Position numbers and translations under genes: made by a program
Assembly (NCBI GenBank): GCA_902801465.1
Contig: CADCIH010000014.1
Location: forward strand, 1-64,000
DNA: 64,000 nt
Source of the DNA: an uncultured Bacteroidia bacterium
Lineage (GTDB): Bacteria; Bacteroidota; Bacteroidia; Bacteroidales; F082
Direction of reading: 5' to 3'
Part shown: piece after piece, positions 11,812 to 20,802 of the stretch
Numbering within the stretch: position 1 is the stretch's first letter
Layout: each line of letters starts with the position of its first letter
The notes under the pieces: generated by a model
What the model saw: only the letters and a program-made list of their open reading frames with translations
Told to the model about the DNA's origin: nothing
Databases searched by the model: none

Positions 11812-12117
11812 ATGGAAAAAGAACAGAAAAACCAGATTAATATCGAAATCAACGACGAGGTCGCCGGTGGCGTCTATTCCAATTTAGCCATCATCACCCA
11901 TTCTCCGAATGAGTTTATCGTTGACTTTGCCCAGATGATGCCTGGAACGCCCAAGGCCAAGGTCCGCTCTAGGGTGATAATGAATCCAATAAATGCCAAA
12001 CGTCTATACAAGGCTTTGGCCGATAATATCGCCAAATACGAGCAACAATTCGGTACTATCACCGATGGAGGAGGAATAGCCCCCTTCAATATGGGTTTTC
12101 CTACTGCTCAAGCATAA
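11812..12117 (+). CDS. DUF3467 domain-containing protein
   Basis: A 101-residue protein with the DUF3467 pattern: GGVYSNLAIITHSPNEFIVDF, an MMPGTPKAKVRSRVIM core and a C-terminal helix with NIAKYEQQFG. I start it at ATG 11812 (MEKEQKNQ); the in-frame upstream codons lie inside the rpoC terminator. The family is common in Bacteroidota and often sits near rpoC. Its biochemical role is unknown. Its last 17 bases overlap the end of the convergent lemA gene, so no terminator fits between them. Confidence 0.85.
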   Translation: MEKEQKNQINIEINDEVAGGVYSNLAIITHSPNEFIVDFAQMMPGTPKAKVRSRVIMNPINAKRLYKALADNIAKYEQQFGTITDGGGIAPFNMGFPTAQA

Positions 12118-12655
12118 AATACGGATGCGGTTCAAAGCCGAACCAGCCTGCGATGAGGCTTCCTGGGAATCGACGGACCGTTTTGTTATAGTCCTGGACC
12201 ATCTCATTGTAGCGAGTGCGTTCCACATAGATGCGGTTTTCGCTACCAGTGTATTGCGCCATAAAGGTTTGGAAAGCCTCAGCCGCCTTTAGGTCTGGGT
12301 AACCTTCAACTGAGACAATGACGTCGTTTACGGCGTTGCCGAGCAGCTGTTGGGCGTTTTCGAAACCCGACAGCTGCTCTTGTGTCATGGATTCTGGATC
12401 AATGTTCAGGGATGCGGCTTGGTGTGCCCTGGCCTCTACCACCTCCACCAAAGTGTTGCCTTCGTAGTTGGTGTATGACTTCACCACGGCGACGAGGTTA
12501 GGGATGAGGTCCATGCGGCGCTGATAGACGTTCTCCACCTGCGACCAGGCCTGGGTCATCTTTTCTTCCGCCTTGACGAAACTGTTGTATTTGGCGATGC
12601 CCCAGATGAGGACGATTCCCACGACTCCCAAAAGGATCCAGAGTGCTTTTTTCAT
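12101..12655 (-). CDS. lemA: LemA family protein
   Basis: 184 residues. One N-terminal membrane helix (about 4-21), then the LemA coiled-coil fold with AWSQVENVYQRRMDLIPNLV, TYNxxV-like periodicity and YNKTVRRFPGSLIAGWFGF near the end. LemA proteins are membrane-anchored with a helical soluble domain; their role is poorly defined. It begins 12 bp after pyrI on the same strand and is probably the third gene of the pyrBI transcript. The end overlaps the convergent DUF3467 gene. Confidence 0.9.
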   Translation of the reverse strand: MKKALWILLGVVGIVLIWGIAKYNSFVKAEEKMTQAWSQVENVYQRRMDLIPNLVAVVKSYTNYEGNTLVEVVEARAHQAASLNIDPESMTQEQLSGFENAQQLLGNAVNDVIVSVEGYPDLKAAEAFQTFMAQYTGSENRIYVERTRYNEMVQDYNKTVRRFPGSLIAGWFGFEPHPYFMLEQ

Positions 12656-12667
12656 GACAGATGCCGT

Positions 12668-13132
12668 TTAGATGAATTCAATGTTCTCCTCGGAGGTGTA
12701 TTTCTCGCAATAATGGCACACCAGGCGGAGTTTGCCATCAACATACTTCACACGGAACTTGGTGGGGATGTCGTGCTCTTTGTTGGTGACGCAGTTCGGG
12801 TTGAAGCATTTCACAATATGCTCGATCCTTTCAGGGATCTGTACGGTCTGCTTGCGGACCACCTCGAAGTCCTTGATCTCGATAATGGAAGCGGTGGGAG
12901 CCACCAAGGCGATTTTGTTCAGGTCTTCCGGGTCGAAATATCTGTCAGAGACTTTGATGAAGCCTTTGGTGCCGTATTTCTTGCTTTCCACGTTGATGCC
13001 GAGATATACAGGGTTGCTGACTTTGTCCAATCCTAAGATCTTGACCACCTGGAACACTTTGTCAGCGGGGATATGGTCGATGACCGTGCCATTCTCAATG
13101 GCTGATACAGTCAGTTCTTTTCTCTTTTCCAT
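12668..13132 (-). CDS. pyrI: Aspartate carbamoyltransferase regulatory subunit
   Basis: 154 residues, the usual PyrI length. The N-terminal allosteric domain starts with VSAIENGTVIDHIPADKVFQ, which binds CTP/ATP in the known family. The C-terminal zinc domain has Cys109, Cys114, Cys139 and Cys142 (CFNPNC and CHYC), which holds catalytic trimers together. It follows pyrB by 96 bp, as in enterobacterial pyrBI, so the enzyme is probably the class B dodecamer with feedback control. Confidence 0.96.
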   Translation of the reverse strand: MEKRKELTVSAIENGTVIDHIPADKVFQVVKILGLDKVSNPVYLGINVESKKYGTKGFIKVSDRYFDPEDLNKIALVAPTASIIEIKDFEVVRKQTVQIPERIEHIVKCFNPNCVTNKEHDIPTKFRVKYVDGKLRLVCHYCEKYTSEENIEFI

Positions 13133-13151
13133 TTTTTCTCTTTTATTTTTA

Positions 13152-13220
13152 CCGCCTCGCTACGCTCGGCGGATGATGGTTGGATTGTTTTATTACCGAG
13201 CTGGCACCCCGATGGGGTGC
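13152..13220. repeat. Two small hairpins in the pyrB-pyrI gap
   Basis: CCGCC...GGCGG (13152-13172, with CGCTACGC inside) and a perfect GCACCCC-GAT-GGGGTGC (13204-13220). Both lie in the pyrB-pyrI spacer without a T-run, so they look more like REP-type elements or mRNA-stabilising hairpins than terminators. Confidence 0.45.
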
Positions 13221-13228
13221 GATGAATT

Positions 13229-14149
13229 TTATTTTAAACCAAGAATGGCAGCGATTAAAGCTTGACGGGCGTACACGCCATTCTGTGCCTGTTGGAAGTA
13301 GTAGGCCTTCGGGTTGGCGTCGACGTCCACGTGGATTTCGTTGACGCGCGGCAATGGGTGCAGCACGCGGCAGTTGGGCTTGGCGTTGGCCAACATGGCG
13401 TTGCGGAGCACGTATGAGTTCTTTACCTTCTCGTATTCCAGCGGGTCGGGGAAACGCTCGCGCTGCACACGGGTCATGTAGATGATGTCGGAGTGGGGGA
13501 TGACCTCTTCCAACTCGGTGAACTGTTCGTATTCAAGATGAGCGTCCTTGATATGCTGTTTCACCGTTCTGGGTAGCTTGAGCTCGACAGGCGACACCAG
13601 GTTGAACTTGGCGTTGAAGTGGCTCATGGCCTCCACGAGGCTGTGGACGGTGCGGCCGTATTTCAGGTCGCCGACCAGGGTGATCTCGAGGTTCTCAAGG
13701 GTCCCTTGGGTCTTGCGGATGCTGTAAAGGTCGAGCATGCACTGTGTGGGATGCTGGTTGGACCCGTCGCCGGCGTTGATGATCGGCACTTTTGAGACTT
13801 CTGAAGCAAGGCGAGCTGAGCCGTCGATGGGGTTGCGCATCACGATGAGGTCGGCATAGCTGGCCACCATGGTGATGGTGTCGGCCAACGACTCGCCTTT
13901 TTGGACGCTGGTGCCCGAGGTGCTGCTGAATCCGATGACGTTGCCCCCCAGAAGTTGGATGGCGGTCTCAAAACTCAGACGCGTACGGGTGGAAGGCTCG
14001 AAGAACAACGATGCGATAATGCGTCCGTTGAGCAGGTTCTGGTGAGGATTCTTCTCGAAATCCTCAGCGATGTCGAGCACGTGGCAAATCTCCTCAGGAG
14101 TGTAGTCGCTGATGGAGATCAGGCTGCGGTTTTTCAGTGAGATGGACAT
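13229..14149 (-). CDS. pyrB: Aspartate carbamoyltransferase catalytic subunit
   Basis: 306 residues, full length. The carbamoyl-phosphate motif STRTR (residues 53-57) lies in [13 protein letters not shown]. Other family blocks are [23 protein letters not shown], and HPLPRVNEI near the C-terminus. It makes N-carbamoyl-aspartate, the committed step of pyrimidine synthesis. pyrI and lemA follow on the same strand. The only plausible promoter lies upstream of a strong terminator hairpin, so expression is probably attenuated. Confidence 0.97.
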   Translation of the reverse strand: MSISLKNRSLISISDYTPEEICHVLDIAEDFEKNPHQNLLNGRIIASLFFEPSTRTRLSFETAIQLLGGNVIGFSSTSGTSVQKGESLADTITMVASYADLIVMRNPIDGSARLASEVSKVPIINAGDGSNQHPTQCMLDLYSIRKTQGTLENLEITLVGDLKYGRTVHSLVEAMSHFNAKFNLVSPVELKLPRTVKQHIKDAHLEYEQFTELEEVIPHSDIIYMTRVQRERFPDPLEYEKVKNSYVLRNAMLANAKPNCRVLHPLPRVNEIHVDVDANPKAYYFQQAQNGVYARQALIAAILGLK

Positions 14150-14175
14150 GGCTTATTGTGTTTAGTTTGTTGATA

Positions 14176-14256
14176 TCAAAAAAAAGACGGCTGCTTTAAA
14201 GCAACCGTCTCGATTCCTTTTATGAAGTATTCCGGTGACACTTTTTCGTACATCAT
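14176..14256 (-). CDS. Putative pyrB leader peptide
   Basis: A 26-codon frame starts at ATG 14256 (a second ATG follows at once) and ends at a TGA inside the U-run of the leader terminator, so a ribosome translating it would run through the hairpin. The product starts MMYEKVSPEYF and ends KQPSFF. It begins within a few bases of the start site expected from the -7 box, so it would be almost leaderless. The arrangement recalls the E. coli pyrBI leader, but no pre-hairpin U-rich pause site is visible. Translation is unproven. Confidence 0.35.
   Translation of the reverse strand: MMYEKVSPEYFIKGIETVALKQPSFF
14177..14210 (-). terminator. Leader terminator (attenuator) of pyrBI
   Basis: On the minus strand AGACGGTTGCTTT pairs with AAAGCAGCCGTCT through 13 bp, including one G-U pair that exists only in the minus-strand RNA, followed by eight T. 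No TAnnTTTG box fits in the 36 bp between it and pyrB, so pyrB transcripts must cross it. It may also terminate the upstream barrel gene. Confidence 0.8.
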
Positions 14257-14263
14257 CGGAATG

Positions 14264-14271
14264 CAAAGATA
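14264..14271 (-). promoter_or_regulatory. pyrB promoter -7 box
   Basis: TATCTTTG on the minus strand matches the Bacteroidota TAnnTTTG consensus. It places the start near 14257-14260, giving about a 110-nt leader that contains the terminator. The -33 region is only weakly matched. Confidence 0.6.
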
Positions 14272-14312
14272 AGAATCTTTTTTTTTCTGAAAAGTAGTTT
14301 CCTTGAAAAAAA

Positions 14313-14906
14313 TTAATCTTGATAGTTCATGAGGTTAACGGCAATACCCGCAGTGGCAGCATGTGCTGTGCAGTTGAGGTTGATTTCGAACCATTTGCAA
14401 GGAGCCACGGTAAGACCGGCACCATAGTTGAAATCGTTATACTTGTTTACTGCGGTGTATTTATGGTAAATGGATTTGGCCTCAACATCAAAGCCAATGT
14501 TGTTGCCTTCGGTGTAGCCTGTCGTGGCTCTGCAATAGCCGATCATGGGGGTGATGAACACATAATTCCTATAAATCGGAATCTGATAACCCACATTGAT
14601 GGTCATAGCGGAGTGGTCGTCCCAATTGCCCATGATGACGTGACTGTCGAAACGATGGTCGGGGCTGACATAAACAAAATCGACATACACGCCCATAATG
14701 GCTACGCTGACACCTACACCTATGTCGGATAGGTTCCAGGTCTCGGGGACGAGGGCTGTGGAACTGGTGACGTTTTTGAATCCCACCAGACCGGTGTTGA
14801 ATCCGACCACGGCACGGTTCGTGTTTTCTGAGAAATCAAACCATTGGGCTTGAGCGCTGATCGTCATCATGGAGAGCAGCACCGCAAAAATTGCTAGTTT
14901 TTTCAT
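14313..14906 (-). CDS. Secreted hypothetical protein, probable small beta-barrel
   Basis: 197 residues with a clear signal peptide (MKKLAIFAVLLSMMTISAQA, cleavage near residue 20). The rest alternates polar and hydrophobic residues with many aromatic turns (VGFNTGLVGFKNV, FVYVSPDHRF, INVGYQIPIYRNYVFITPMIG), as in outer-membrane beta-barrels of the porin type. No named family is recognised. It starts 19 bp after the patatin gene on the same strand, so it is likely the last gene of that operon. Confidence 0.7.
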   Translation of the reverse strand: MKKLAIFAVLLSMMTISAQAQWFDFSENTNRAVVGFNTGLVGFKNVTSSTALVPETWNLSDIGVGVSVAIMGVYVDFVYVSPDHRFDSHVIMGNWDDHSAMTINVGYQIPIYRNYVFITPMIGYCRATTGYTEGNNIGFDVEAKSIYHKYTAVNKYNDFNYGAGLTVAPCKWFEINLNCTAHAATAGIAVNLMNYQD

Positions 14907-14925
14907 AGTAGATAGTTATTTAAAG

Positions 14926-17202
14926 TTAAAACGTATATCCGAATGAGAAATACAAACTGAATTTACTGTTATAAAGATTGCTCCATTGTGCCAACAGTGA
15001 AACGGGACCTATAGGGCTGTTATAAGAGTATTTCAGGCCGGCACCATGAAAATAATAATTGTGAAGGTTTAATGCATTGTAAATTGCTGTAATATAGTGT
15101 TTCCCAAATACATTGTACTGGAGGTCGCATCGGGCGATCTTGAGGAAGGTTGGGGCTTCGCCAAAGGTTTCCATATAGGAAATGCCGATAAAAGGCAGCT
15201 GGTTCTCGAAATGGCGTCCTTCAATCTCTCCTCCACACCTGTTTCTCAAATTGTAAAAGAAAGTCTCGTTGAGGAAATACCTGCCGTATGCCTGTGGAAT
15301 GATTGTCAAACGGCCATTCATGGGCGTGAAATGGTATTGCAAGGCAAAGCTAAAGTCGAAGTTGTTGTTGCTGCCATCATTGGGATCCCAATAGTAATGA
15401 GTGTTCAAATTGGCATAGAGGCCGTGCCGAGCAAAATAGGGATCGTCCAAGTTGTCGTATTTGAAATTGAAGAACGGGGCGACAAACCTATTGGGCGTAA
15501 ACCAGATGTCAAACACGGTCTCATCCATTGACGACTTGTCGAAATGAGTGCTAATGAGGGATACCCCCAGGGTAGTGCTCATGTTGAGCAGATGGAACTG
15601 GGAGATGGAGGCGGTCAACTTCTGCTCACGGCACTTCAAATTGGCCAACTCTGTTTCCATGATAAATGGGGTCGTTGTCGTGAAATGCTCGTTTCTGAAG
15701 TCGTAAGCCAGATTGAAATTGGCCAAACCCGCGCGGGAATAGCTATAGGTAAGATTCAATTTTGGGTTGTAACTCAGTTTTGCGCTGAGACTGAGTTTCG
15801 ATCCGTTGAACTTCTTCTCGTTCAAGCCAAGTTTGAGCAATAGCGCGGCACCTTCCTCTGTGTCGTAGCGTACACCCAAGCCGATGAGATGGGGCTTTGC
15901 ATGTTTCACGTTGACTTCAAGGTTGTAGGCGTTGGAGAGTTGGTCGTTCCGATGAAGCGAGTCCGACTCTTTGACCAGATAGGTGATTTCGTCGAAGCAA
16001 CCCGTTCCACGGAAGATTTTTACGGCTTTGTTGATGTCCTTTTCCAGGTAACGGTTTCCTTCGTGAAGATTTCCTTTGCGGACGAGCCAACGGTTTTCCT
16101 TTTCACTGACCTCGTTGAAGGTGATGGAGTTGATCAGCACCGGATCGACCGACAGGTTCTTGGCGTGAGGTGCGTGGAGCGTCTTCGTGACGGGTTGACC
16201 CGCTGAGGCGTCAACGGCCTCTTTGATGGCCAAAAGCTGGTCGTGGAACTCGCTAGCCTGCTTGTAGCCTCTGCTTACTAGAGTGTCGATGGCATCAGGG
16301 GTGAAGCTGAGCATTCCGAAGCCGCTGATGTCGGGGATGATATGCACATCGCATATTGCACGGTTCTCAACCCGTTTGGCGCTTGTGGTGTTAATAAGCA
16401 GTCTCGCGAACACTTGGGGCAGTGACTTGATGTCCTGGATGGAGACGTCTTTGGTGGAGGTCACCTCGACGCCGATGATGATGTCGGCTCCCATCTCACG
16501 AAGCACATCGGCGGGGAAGTTGTTTACCAAGCCACCGTCCACCAGCACTTTGTCGCCCATGACCACAGGGGAGAACAACCCGGGGATGGCCATGCTGGCC
16601 CGCATGGCGGTAGGCACGCTGCCGCTGCGCAGTACCACCTCGTCGCCTTTGATCATGTCGGTGGCAACACAGGCGAAGGGGATGGGCAAGTCGTTGAAAT
16701 CCATCTCCTCTTGGTACCCTACGCACAAATCGTTGAAAAGGTTGATCAACGCACTGTTGTTGACGTATGAACTCGGCAACTGACTGATGAAGCTGGAGTT
16801 GGGGTCGCTGTCGAAGATATTGTCCGCACTGAACGGCACCTGAAGTTGCAAGGTGCTGTTGCGCTCACGCACCTCCTTCGAGGTCAGTTGTCTTTCGATG
16901 CTGTTACCGATGTATTGTGACCAGTTGATGTTTGAGATGAGCCTCGTGAGTTCGTCAGGCGAATACCCCATGGCGTAGAAGCCACCAATGATGGAGCCCA
17001 TGCTGGTTCCGGCCACATAATCGACAGGGATGCCCATTTCTTCCAGGTATTTCAATACACCGATATGGGAAGCACCTTTGGCGCCGCCGCCGCCCAGCAC
17101 CACGCCTACTTTGAGGCGGGAAGGGGGAGTGGTCTGTGCTTTCAACGACATGAAGGAGGTCAGCACGAGGCCTATGATGAGAAGTAAGGCCGTTTTTTTC
17201 AT
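14926..17202 (-). CDS. Patatin-like phospholipase with C-terminal outer-membrane barrel
   Basis: 758 residues. A signal peptide (1-22) precedes a patatin domain (about 30-320) with the glycine-rich oxyanion loop GGGGAKG (37-43), nucleophile Ser67 in GTSMG and Asp222 in VDGG. A POTRA-like middle (about 355-440) is followed by a beta-rich C-terminal half that ends with an aromatic residue (FGYTF), as in BamA/Omp85-type barrels. This is the RssA/PlpD type of autotransported lipase. The barrel may present the lipase at the surface or keep it in the periplasm; sequence alone does not decide. Confidence 0.88.
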   Translation of the reverse strand: MKKTALLLIIGLVLTSFMSLKAQTTPPSRLKVGVVLGGGGAKGASHIGVLKYLEEMGIPVDYVAGTSMGSIIGGFYAMGYSPDELTRLISNINWSQYIGNSIERQLTSKEVRERNSTLQLQVPFSADNIFDSDPNSSFISQLPSSYVNNSALINLFNDLCVGYQEEMDFNDLPIPFACVATDMIKGDEVVLRSGSVPTAMRASMAIPGLFSPVVMGDKVLVDGGLVNNFPADVLREMGADIIIGVEVTSTKDVSIQDIKSLPQVFARLLINTTSAKRVENRAICDVHIIPDISGFGMLSFTPDAIDTLVSRGYKQASEFHDQLLAIKEAVDASAGQPVTKTLHAPHAKNLSVDPVLINSITFNEVSEKENRWLVRKGNLHEGNRYLEKDINKAVKIFRGTGCFDEITYLVKESDSLHRNDQLSNAYNLEVNVKHAKPHLIGLGVRYDTEEGAALLLKLGLNEKKFNGSKLSLSAKLSYNPKLNLTYSYSRAGLANFNLAYDFRNEHFTTTTPFIMETELANLKCREQKLTASISQFHLLNMSTTLGVSLISTHFDKSSMDETVFDIWFTPNRFVAPFFNFKYDNLDDPYFARHGLYANLNTHYYWDPNDGSNNNFDFSFALQYHFTPMNGRLTIIPQAYGRYFLNETFFYNLRNRCGGEIEGRHFENQLPFIGISYMETFGEAPTFLKIARCDLQYNVFGKHYITAIYNALNLHNYYFHGAGLKYSYNSPIGPVSLLAQWSNLYNSKFSLYFSFGYTF

Positions 17203-17218
17203 AGTAATTGTTTGATGG

Positions 17219-18820
17219 CTAGCTATTAGGTTTGATGACTATTGTCTCGGTTTGTCCGACACCGTATGGCATCGAAGCCGATACGGTGATGCTATGTTCT
17301 GGCGCGTTGTGAATCCAAGCTACCTTCACGGAGTTGTTTTCAGAGGAAATGATGACGCCGCCTTCGACCTGCCAGCTGGCCCACAATGGCTCGGGACTCA
17401 CGCTGTAGGAGTTGTCCTCCTCGACGATCTTCAGTTCTTCAGGCGCGACGATGTCGTGGAAGAAATCCGACATCATGTCTTGGATGATGTAGAAATTGGA
17501 ATTCAACGCCTTGGTTTCGGGGTTGACATGGGGCGAGTGCTTAAAGCCCACAAAGGTGAAGAGGCGTGCGTTGAATCCCAGTTTGACGGCACGGTCGACG
17601 ATGCACGACGAGCCATACATCCTTTCGGCCAAAAGCGTGTTGATCGGACGGGCGAGGCCAAAGGGATAGTCGTAATCGTAGGGAACGATATTGTCGGCAT
17701 TGCCATGGAAGGCAAGAATCGGAATGTTCTTTCCGTGGAGATAAGTGGTGTCGGGGAGCGCTCCCCACATGTCCACGATCCCTTTGAGGCGGAAGTCAGT
17801 CCTGATGGCATTGCCGCAGGTGTCGATGTCGCCCAGCTCAGGACGCAGGAAACTCCCATGGCTGAATTCGGGACGCGTCTCATTGGTCATAAAGGCGAGG
17901 TTGAGTGCCGTGATGGCTCCGGCACTGGCGCCACCCACGAAGATCATGGAAGTGTCGATACAATAGTCTTCTTGATGCGAGACCAAGAAACGCATAGCGG
18001 CGTGGGCGTCCTGTATGGCCCGGTAACCGGCTCGGCTAATGCTGGCCTTGGTGGGAAGAAAGCCTATCCGATAATCGATGGAAGCCGTCACATAACCCTG
18101 CGAGGCGAGATGACGGCACCATTGGGTGATTGACTTGTCGTCTTTCGATCCGAAATAAAAAGCACCTCCGTGGACCAACATCACCAAGGGACGCTTGGAC
18201 AAAGTGTCGCCTTGTGGCATAAACAAGTCAAGATGAAGGTCCAAAGGGGTCTCGTGAATGGCGTCCGCCATCTTGAAAACCTTGTCGGTGACATCGGTTT
18301 CGTCGCCCAATTCCGACCAAAAACCTTCAACATGGGCATAACAGATGTCACTGACCTCTTTCACTTCAAACAAGGTGTCTTCATAACGGTGGTTTTCCAA
18401 ATCAAGGAAAGACGGGGTCTCGTGGATCTGAAAATGATAAAATGCCGTTTTGAAAAGACTCAAACGGGCACGACCGTCCGAATGGCGTTCGTCCATCGAC
18501 TTGACACGGGGACGGAAGGTTTCCTTCTCGCCGTTGTAATACACCCTGGCATTACGTCCACGGGCTTCCAGATGAAATGGCAAGGTGTCGGCCAAGGTCT
18601 CTTCCAACGACATGTAATGACCTTTGACGTTCAAACTGTCGCTGTGCTCAATGAAAAAGAGATAGTCCCTGTCGTCGATGGTTCCAGAAAAGACAGCGGG
18701 CGTTTCAATGACAGGGAAGACAACTTTCTTGAATAGTCTCCGCTTCTCGATTAGGCGCTGGCCTGCAAAAAGCACGGAAACCAGCAAGAGAAGTAGTATT
18801 GTTGTTATTGTACGACGCAT
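17219..18820 (-). CDS. Secreted alpha/beta-hydrolase (esterase/lipase)
   Basis: 533 residues with an N-terminal signal or anchor (about 5-20). Residues 25-190 match nothing I recognise. The hydrolase core starts near 205 with oxyanion motif HGG (217-219), then Ser299 in GGASAG and a late FKHSPH that probably supplies the catalytic His. A beta-rich tail of about 70 residues follows. The motif order fits the carboxylesterase/BD-FAE group; the substrate is unknown. It is first in the leftward operon with patatin (16-bp gap) and barrel genes, which suggests lipid or acyl-ester metabolism at the envelope. Confidence 0.82.
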   Translation of the reverse strand: MRRTITTILLLLLVSVLFAGQRLIEKRRLFKKVVFPVIETPAVFSGTIDDRDYLFFIEHSDSLNVKGHYMSLEETLADTLPFHLEARGRNARVYYNGEKETFRPRVKSMDERHSDGRARLSLFKTAFYHFQIHETPSFLDLENHRYEDTLFEVKEVSDICYAHVEGFWSELGDETDVTDKVFKMADAIHETPLDLHLDLFMPQGDTLSKRPLVMLVHGGAFYFGSKDDKSITQWCRHLASQGYVTASIDYRIGFLPTKASISRAGYRAIQDAHAAMRFLVSHQEDYCIDTSMIFVGGASAGAITALNLAFMTNETRPEFSHGSFLRPELGDIDTCGNAIRTDFRLKGIVDMWGALPDTTYLHGKNIPILAFHGNADNIVPYDYDYPFGLARPINTLLAERMYGSSCIVDRAVKLGFNARLFTFVGFKHSPHVNPETKALNSNFYIIQDMMSDFFHDIVAPEELKIVEEDNSYSVSPEPLWASWQVEGGVIISSENNSVKVAWIHNAPEHSITVSASMPYGVGQTETIVIKPNS

Positions 18821-18837
18821 ATCATTGTTTAAAGAGG

Positions 18838-18845
18838 CAAAAGTA
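18838..18845 (-). promoter_or_regulatory. -7 box for the esterase operon
   Basis: TACTTTTG on the minus strand, 18 bp before the esterase ATG, fits TAnnTTTG. It is divergent from the argS promoter 33 bp away. Confidence 0.55.
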
Positions 18846-18877
18846 ATGTTTTTCTCCTTATAAAAAAGAATTAAACG

Positions 18878-18885
18878 TATCTTTG
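18878..18885 (+). promoter_or_regulatory. argS -7 box
   Basis: TATCTTTG, 22 bp before the argS ATG, matches the Bacteroidota -7 consensus. Confidence 0.65.
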
Positions 18886-18907
18886 CACCAAAATTATATT
18901 TACAATT

Positions 18908-20719
18908 ATGTTAGAAGAAATACTTAAACAACTCTTTATCAAGTCGTTCAAGACTTTATACGGACAAGAACCCAATGCCCAACAAGTCAATTTTCAAAAG
19001 ACAAGACCTGAATTCGAAGGCGACCTCACCGTAGTGGTTTTCCCGTTTGGGAAACTGGCGGGTCGCAACCCCGAGCAACTGGCCAATGAGATGGGTGCCG
19101 AAATGATGAAAGAATCCACGATGATTGCCAAGTTCAACGTGGTGAAAGGCTTCCTCAACATCCTGATATCAGATAGCTTCTGGCTCGATTTCTTCCGTGA
19201 GAATCACGAGAAGGAGAACTTTGGCCGCCGCCCCGCCGAGGGTAAAAAAGTGGTGATTGAATACTCTTCGCCGAATACCAACAAGCCCTTGCATCTTGGC
19301 CATATCCGCAACAACCTCCTGGGTTGGAGCGTCTCCGAAATTCTCAAGGCCAACGGCAAGGACGTGGTGATGGTGAACCTGGTCAACGACCGCGGCATCC
19401 ACATCTGCAAGAGCATGCTGGCCTGGAAGAAATGGGGCAACGGATGTACACCCGAGTCCACAGGCAAGAAAGGCGACCACCTCATCGGTGACTTCTATGT
19501 GCTTTTCGATAAGGAGTATAAAAAAGAACTCAAGACTTTGTTGCCTGCCGATTTCGACACGCTCGACGAGAAGGCTCAGGAAGCGGCCAAAGCCCAAGCT
19601 GAAGCCCAGTCCACCCTGATGCAGGAAGCCCGTGAGATGTTGCGCCAATGGGAAGCTAACGACCCTGAGGTGCGCCAGCTCTGGGAGATGATGAACCAGT
19701 GGGTGTACGATGGCTTCGACGTGACCTACAAACGCCTGGGCGTAAGTTTCGATAAGATCTACTACGAATCCCAAACCTACCTGCTGGGCAAGTCGCTCGT
19801 TCAGGAAGGCCTCGAGAAAGGCGTGCTCTACCGCCGCGACGACAACTCGGTGTGGTGCGACCTCCGCGACGAGGGACTTGACGAGAAACTGTTGCTCCGC
19901 CGCGACGGCACCTCGGTGTATATGACACAAGACCTCGGCACCGCCCAACTCCGTGTGGAGGAATACGACCCTGAGAAGCTGATCTATGTGGTCGGTAACG
20001 AACAGATTTATCACTTCGACGTGCTGAAAAGGGTGCTGGTGCGTCTGGGTCGCGAATGGGGCAAGGACATCGAACACCTGTCATACGGCATGGTGGAACT
20101 GCCCAATGGCAAGATGAAGTCGCGTGAAGGTACCGTGGTCGATGCCGATGACCTCATGGACGAGATGGTGGCTACCGCCAAAGCCGTCTCCGATGAGTTG
20201 GGCAAGGCCAAGGACCTCACACCTGAGGAGGCCGACAAACTGTATCACACCATCGGTTTGGGCGCTTTGAAGTATTTCATTCTCCGTGTCGACCCGAAGA
20301 AGACCATGCTGTTCAATCCCGAGGAGTCCATCGACTTCAACGGCAACACGGGTCCTTTCGTGCAATACACCCATGCCCGTATCTGCTCGGTGCTCCGCAA
20401 GGCCGTCGAACAAGGCATACAGCTCGAGAGCGAGGTGAAGGTATGTGACCTGCAACCCAAGGAGAAGGAGATCGTCGTGATGATGTACGGCTGGCCGATG
20501 GTGCTGAACCAAGCCGCCGAGGGTCGCAGCCCCGCGATGATCGCCAACTTCATCTTCGACCTCGCCAAGGAGTTCAACCAGTTCTATCAGGAATGCAGCA
20601 TCCTCAAGGAGGAAGACCCCGACCGCCGTATGTTCCGCCTCCAGGTTTGCGCCATGGTCGCCGCGCTGCTCCGCAACGCCTCGGGGCTCCTCGGCATTGG
20701 GATGCCGGAGAGGATGTGA
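18908..20719 (+). CDS. argS: Arginyl-tRNA synthetase
   Basis: 603 residues, full length. The N-terminal additional domain (about 1-105) is followed by the class I catalytic core with HLGH (129-132) in SSPNTNKPLHLGHIRNN. The KMSKS-equivalent is KMKSREG. The C-terminal anticodon-binding helices end LLGIGMPERM, typical for the family. It charges tRNA-Arg with arginine using ATP. It stands alone, with its own promoter and a separate promoter downstream. Confidence 0.97.
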   Translation: MLEEILKQLFIKSFKTLYGQEPNAQQVNFQKTRPEFEGDLTVVVFPFGKLAGRNPEQLANEMGAEMMKESTMIAKFNVVKGFLNILISDSFWLDFFRENHEKENFGRRPAEGKKVVIEYSSPNTNKPLHLGHIRNNLLGWSVSEILKANGKDVVMVNLVNDRGIHICKSMLAWKKWGNGCTPESTGKKGDHLIGDFYVLFDKEYKKELKTLLPADFDTLDEKAQEAAKAQAEAQSTLMQEAREMLRQWEANDPEVRQLWEMMNQWVYDGFDVTYKRLGVSFDKIYYESQTYLLGKSLVQEGLEKGVLYRRDDNSVWCDLRDEGLDEKLLLRRDGTSVYMTQDLGTAQLRVEEYDPEKLIYVVGNEQIYHFDVLKRVLVRLGREWGKDIEHLSYGMVELPNGKMKSREGTVVDADDLMDEMVATAKAVSDELGKAKDLTPEEADKLYHTIGLGALKYFILRVDPKKTMLFNPEESIDFNGNTGPFVQYTHARICSVLRKAVEQGIQLESEVKVCDLQPKEKEIVVMMYGWPMVLNQAAEGRSPAMIANFIFDLAKEFNQFYQECSILKEEDPDRRMFRLQVCAMVAALLRNASGLLGIGMPERM

Positions 20720-20732
20720 TTGAACGAAAATC

Positions 20733-20746
20733 AGGTATTTATACCT
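20733..20746 (+). promoter_or_regulatory. Palindromic operator candidate upstream of the kinase gene
   Basis: AGGTAT-TT-ATACCT is a perfect 6-bp inverted repeat with a two-base spacer. It starts exactly 37 bp before the -7 box, placing its centre near -44, an activator-like position. A near copy lies at the same distance before the next promoter (23441). Confidence 0.6.
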
Positions 20747-20769
20747 AATATTATTCATATTGCTTTTCC

Positions 20770-20777
20770 TATTTTTG
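20770..20777 (+). promoter_or_regulatory. -7 box of the sensor kinase operon
   Basis: TATTTTTG fits TAnnTTTG and lies 26 bp before the kinase ATG. Confidence 0.6.
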
Positions 20778-20802
20778 TTCCGTTTTTTAAAGCGTGACTG
20801 AT

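Noticed and set aside
13133-13228. Hairpins between pyrB and pyrI as an attachment site or terminator
   Set aside because: No T-run, no duplicated ends and no integrase nearby; the pyrBI operon continues.
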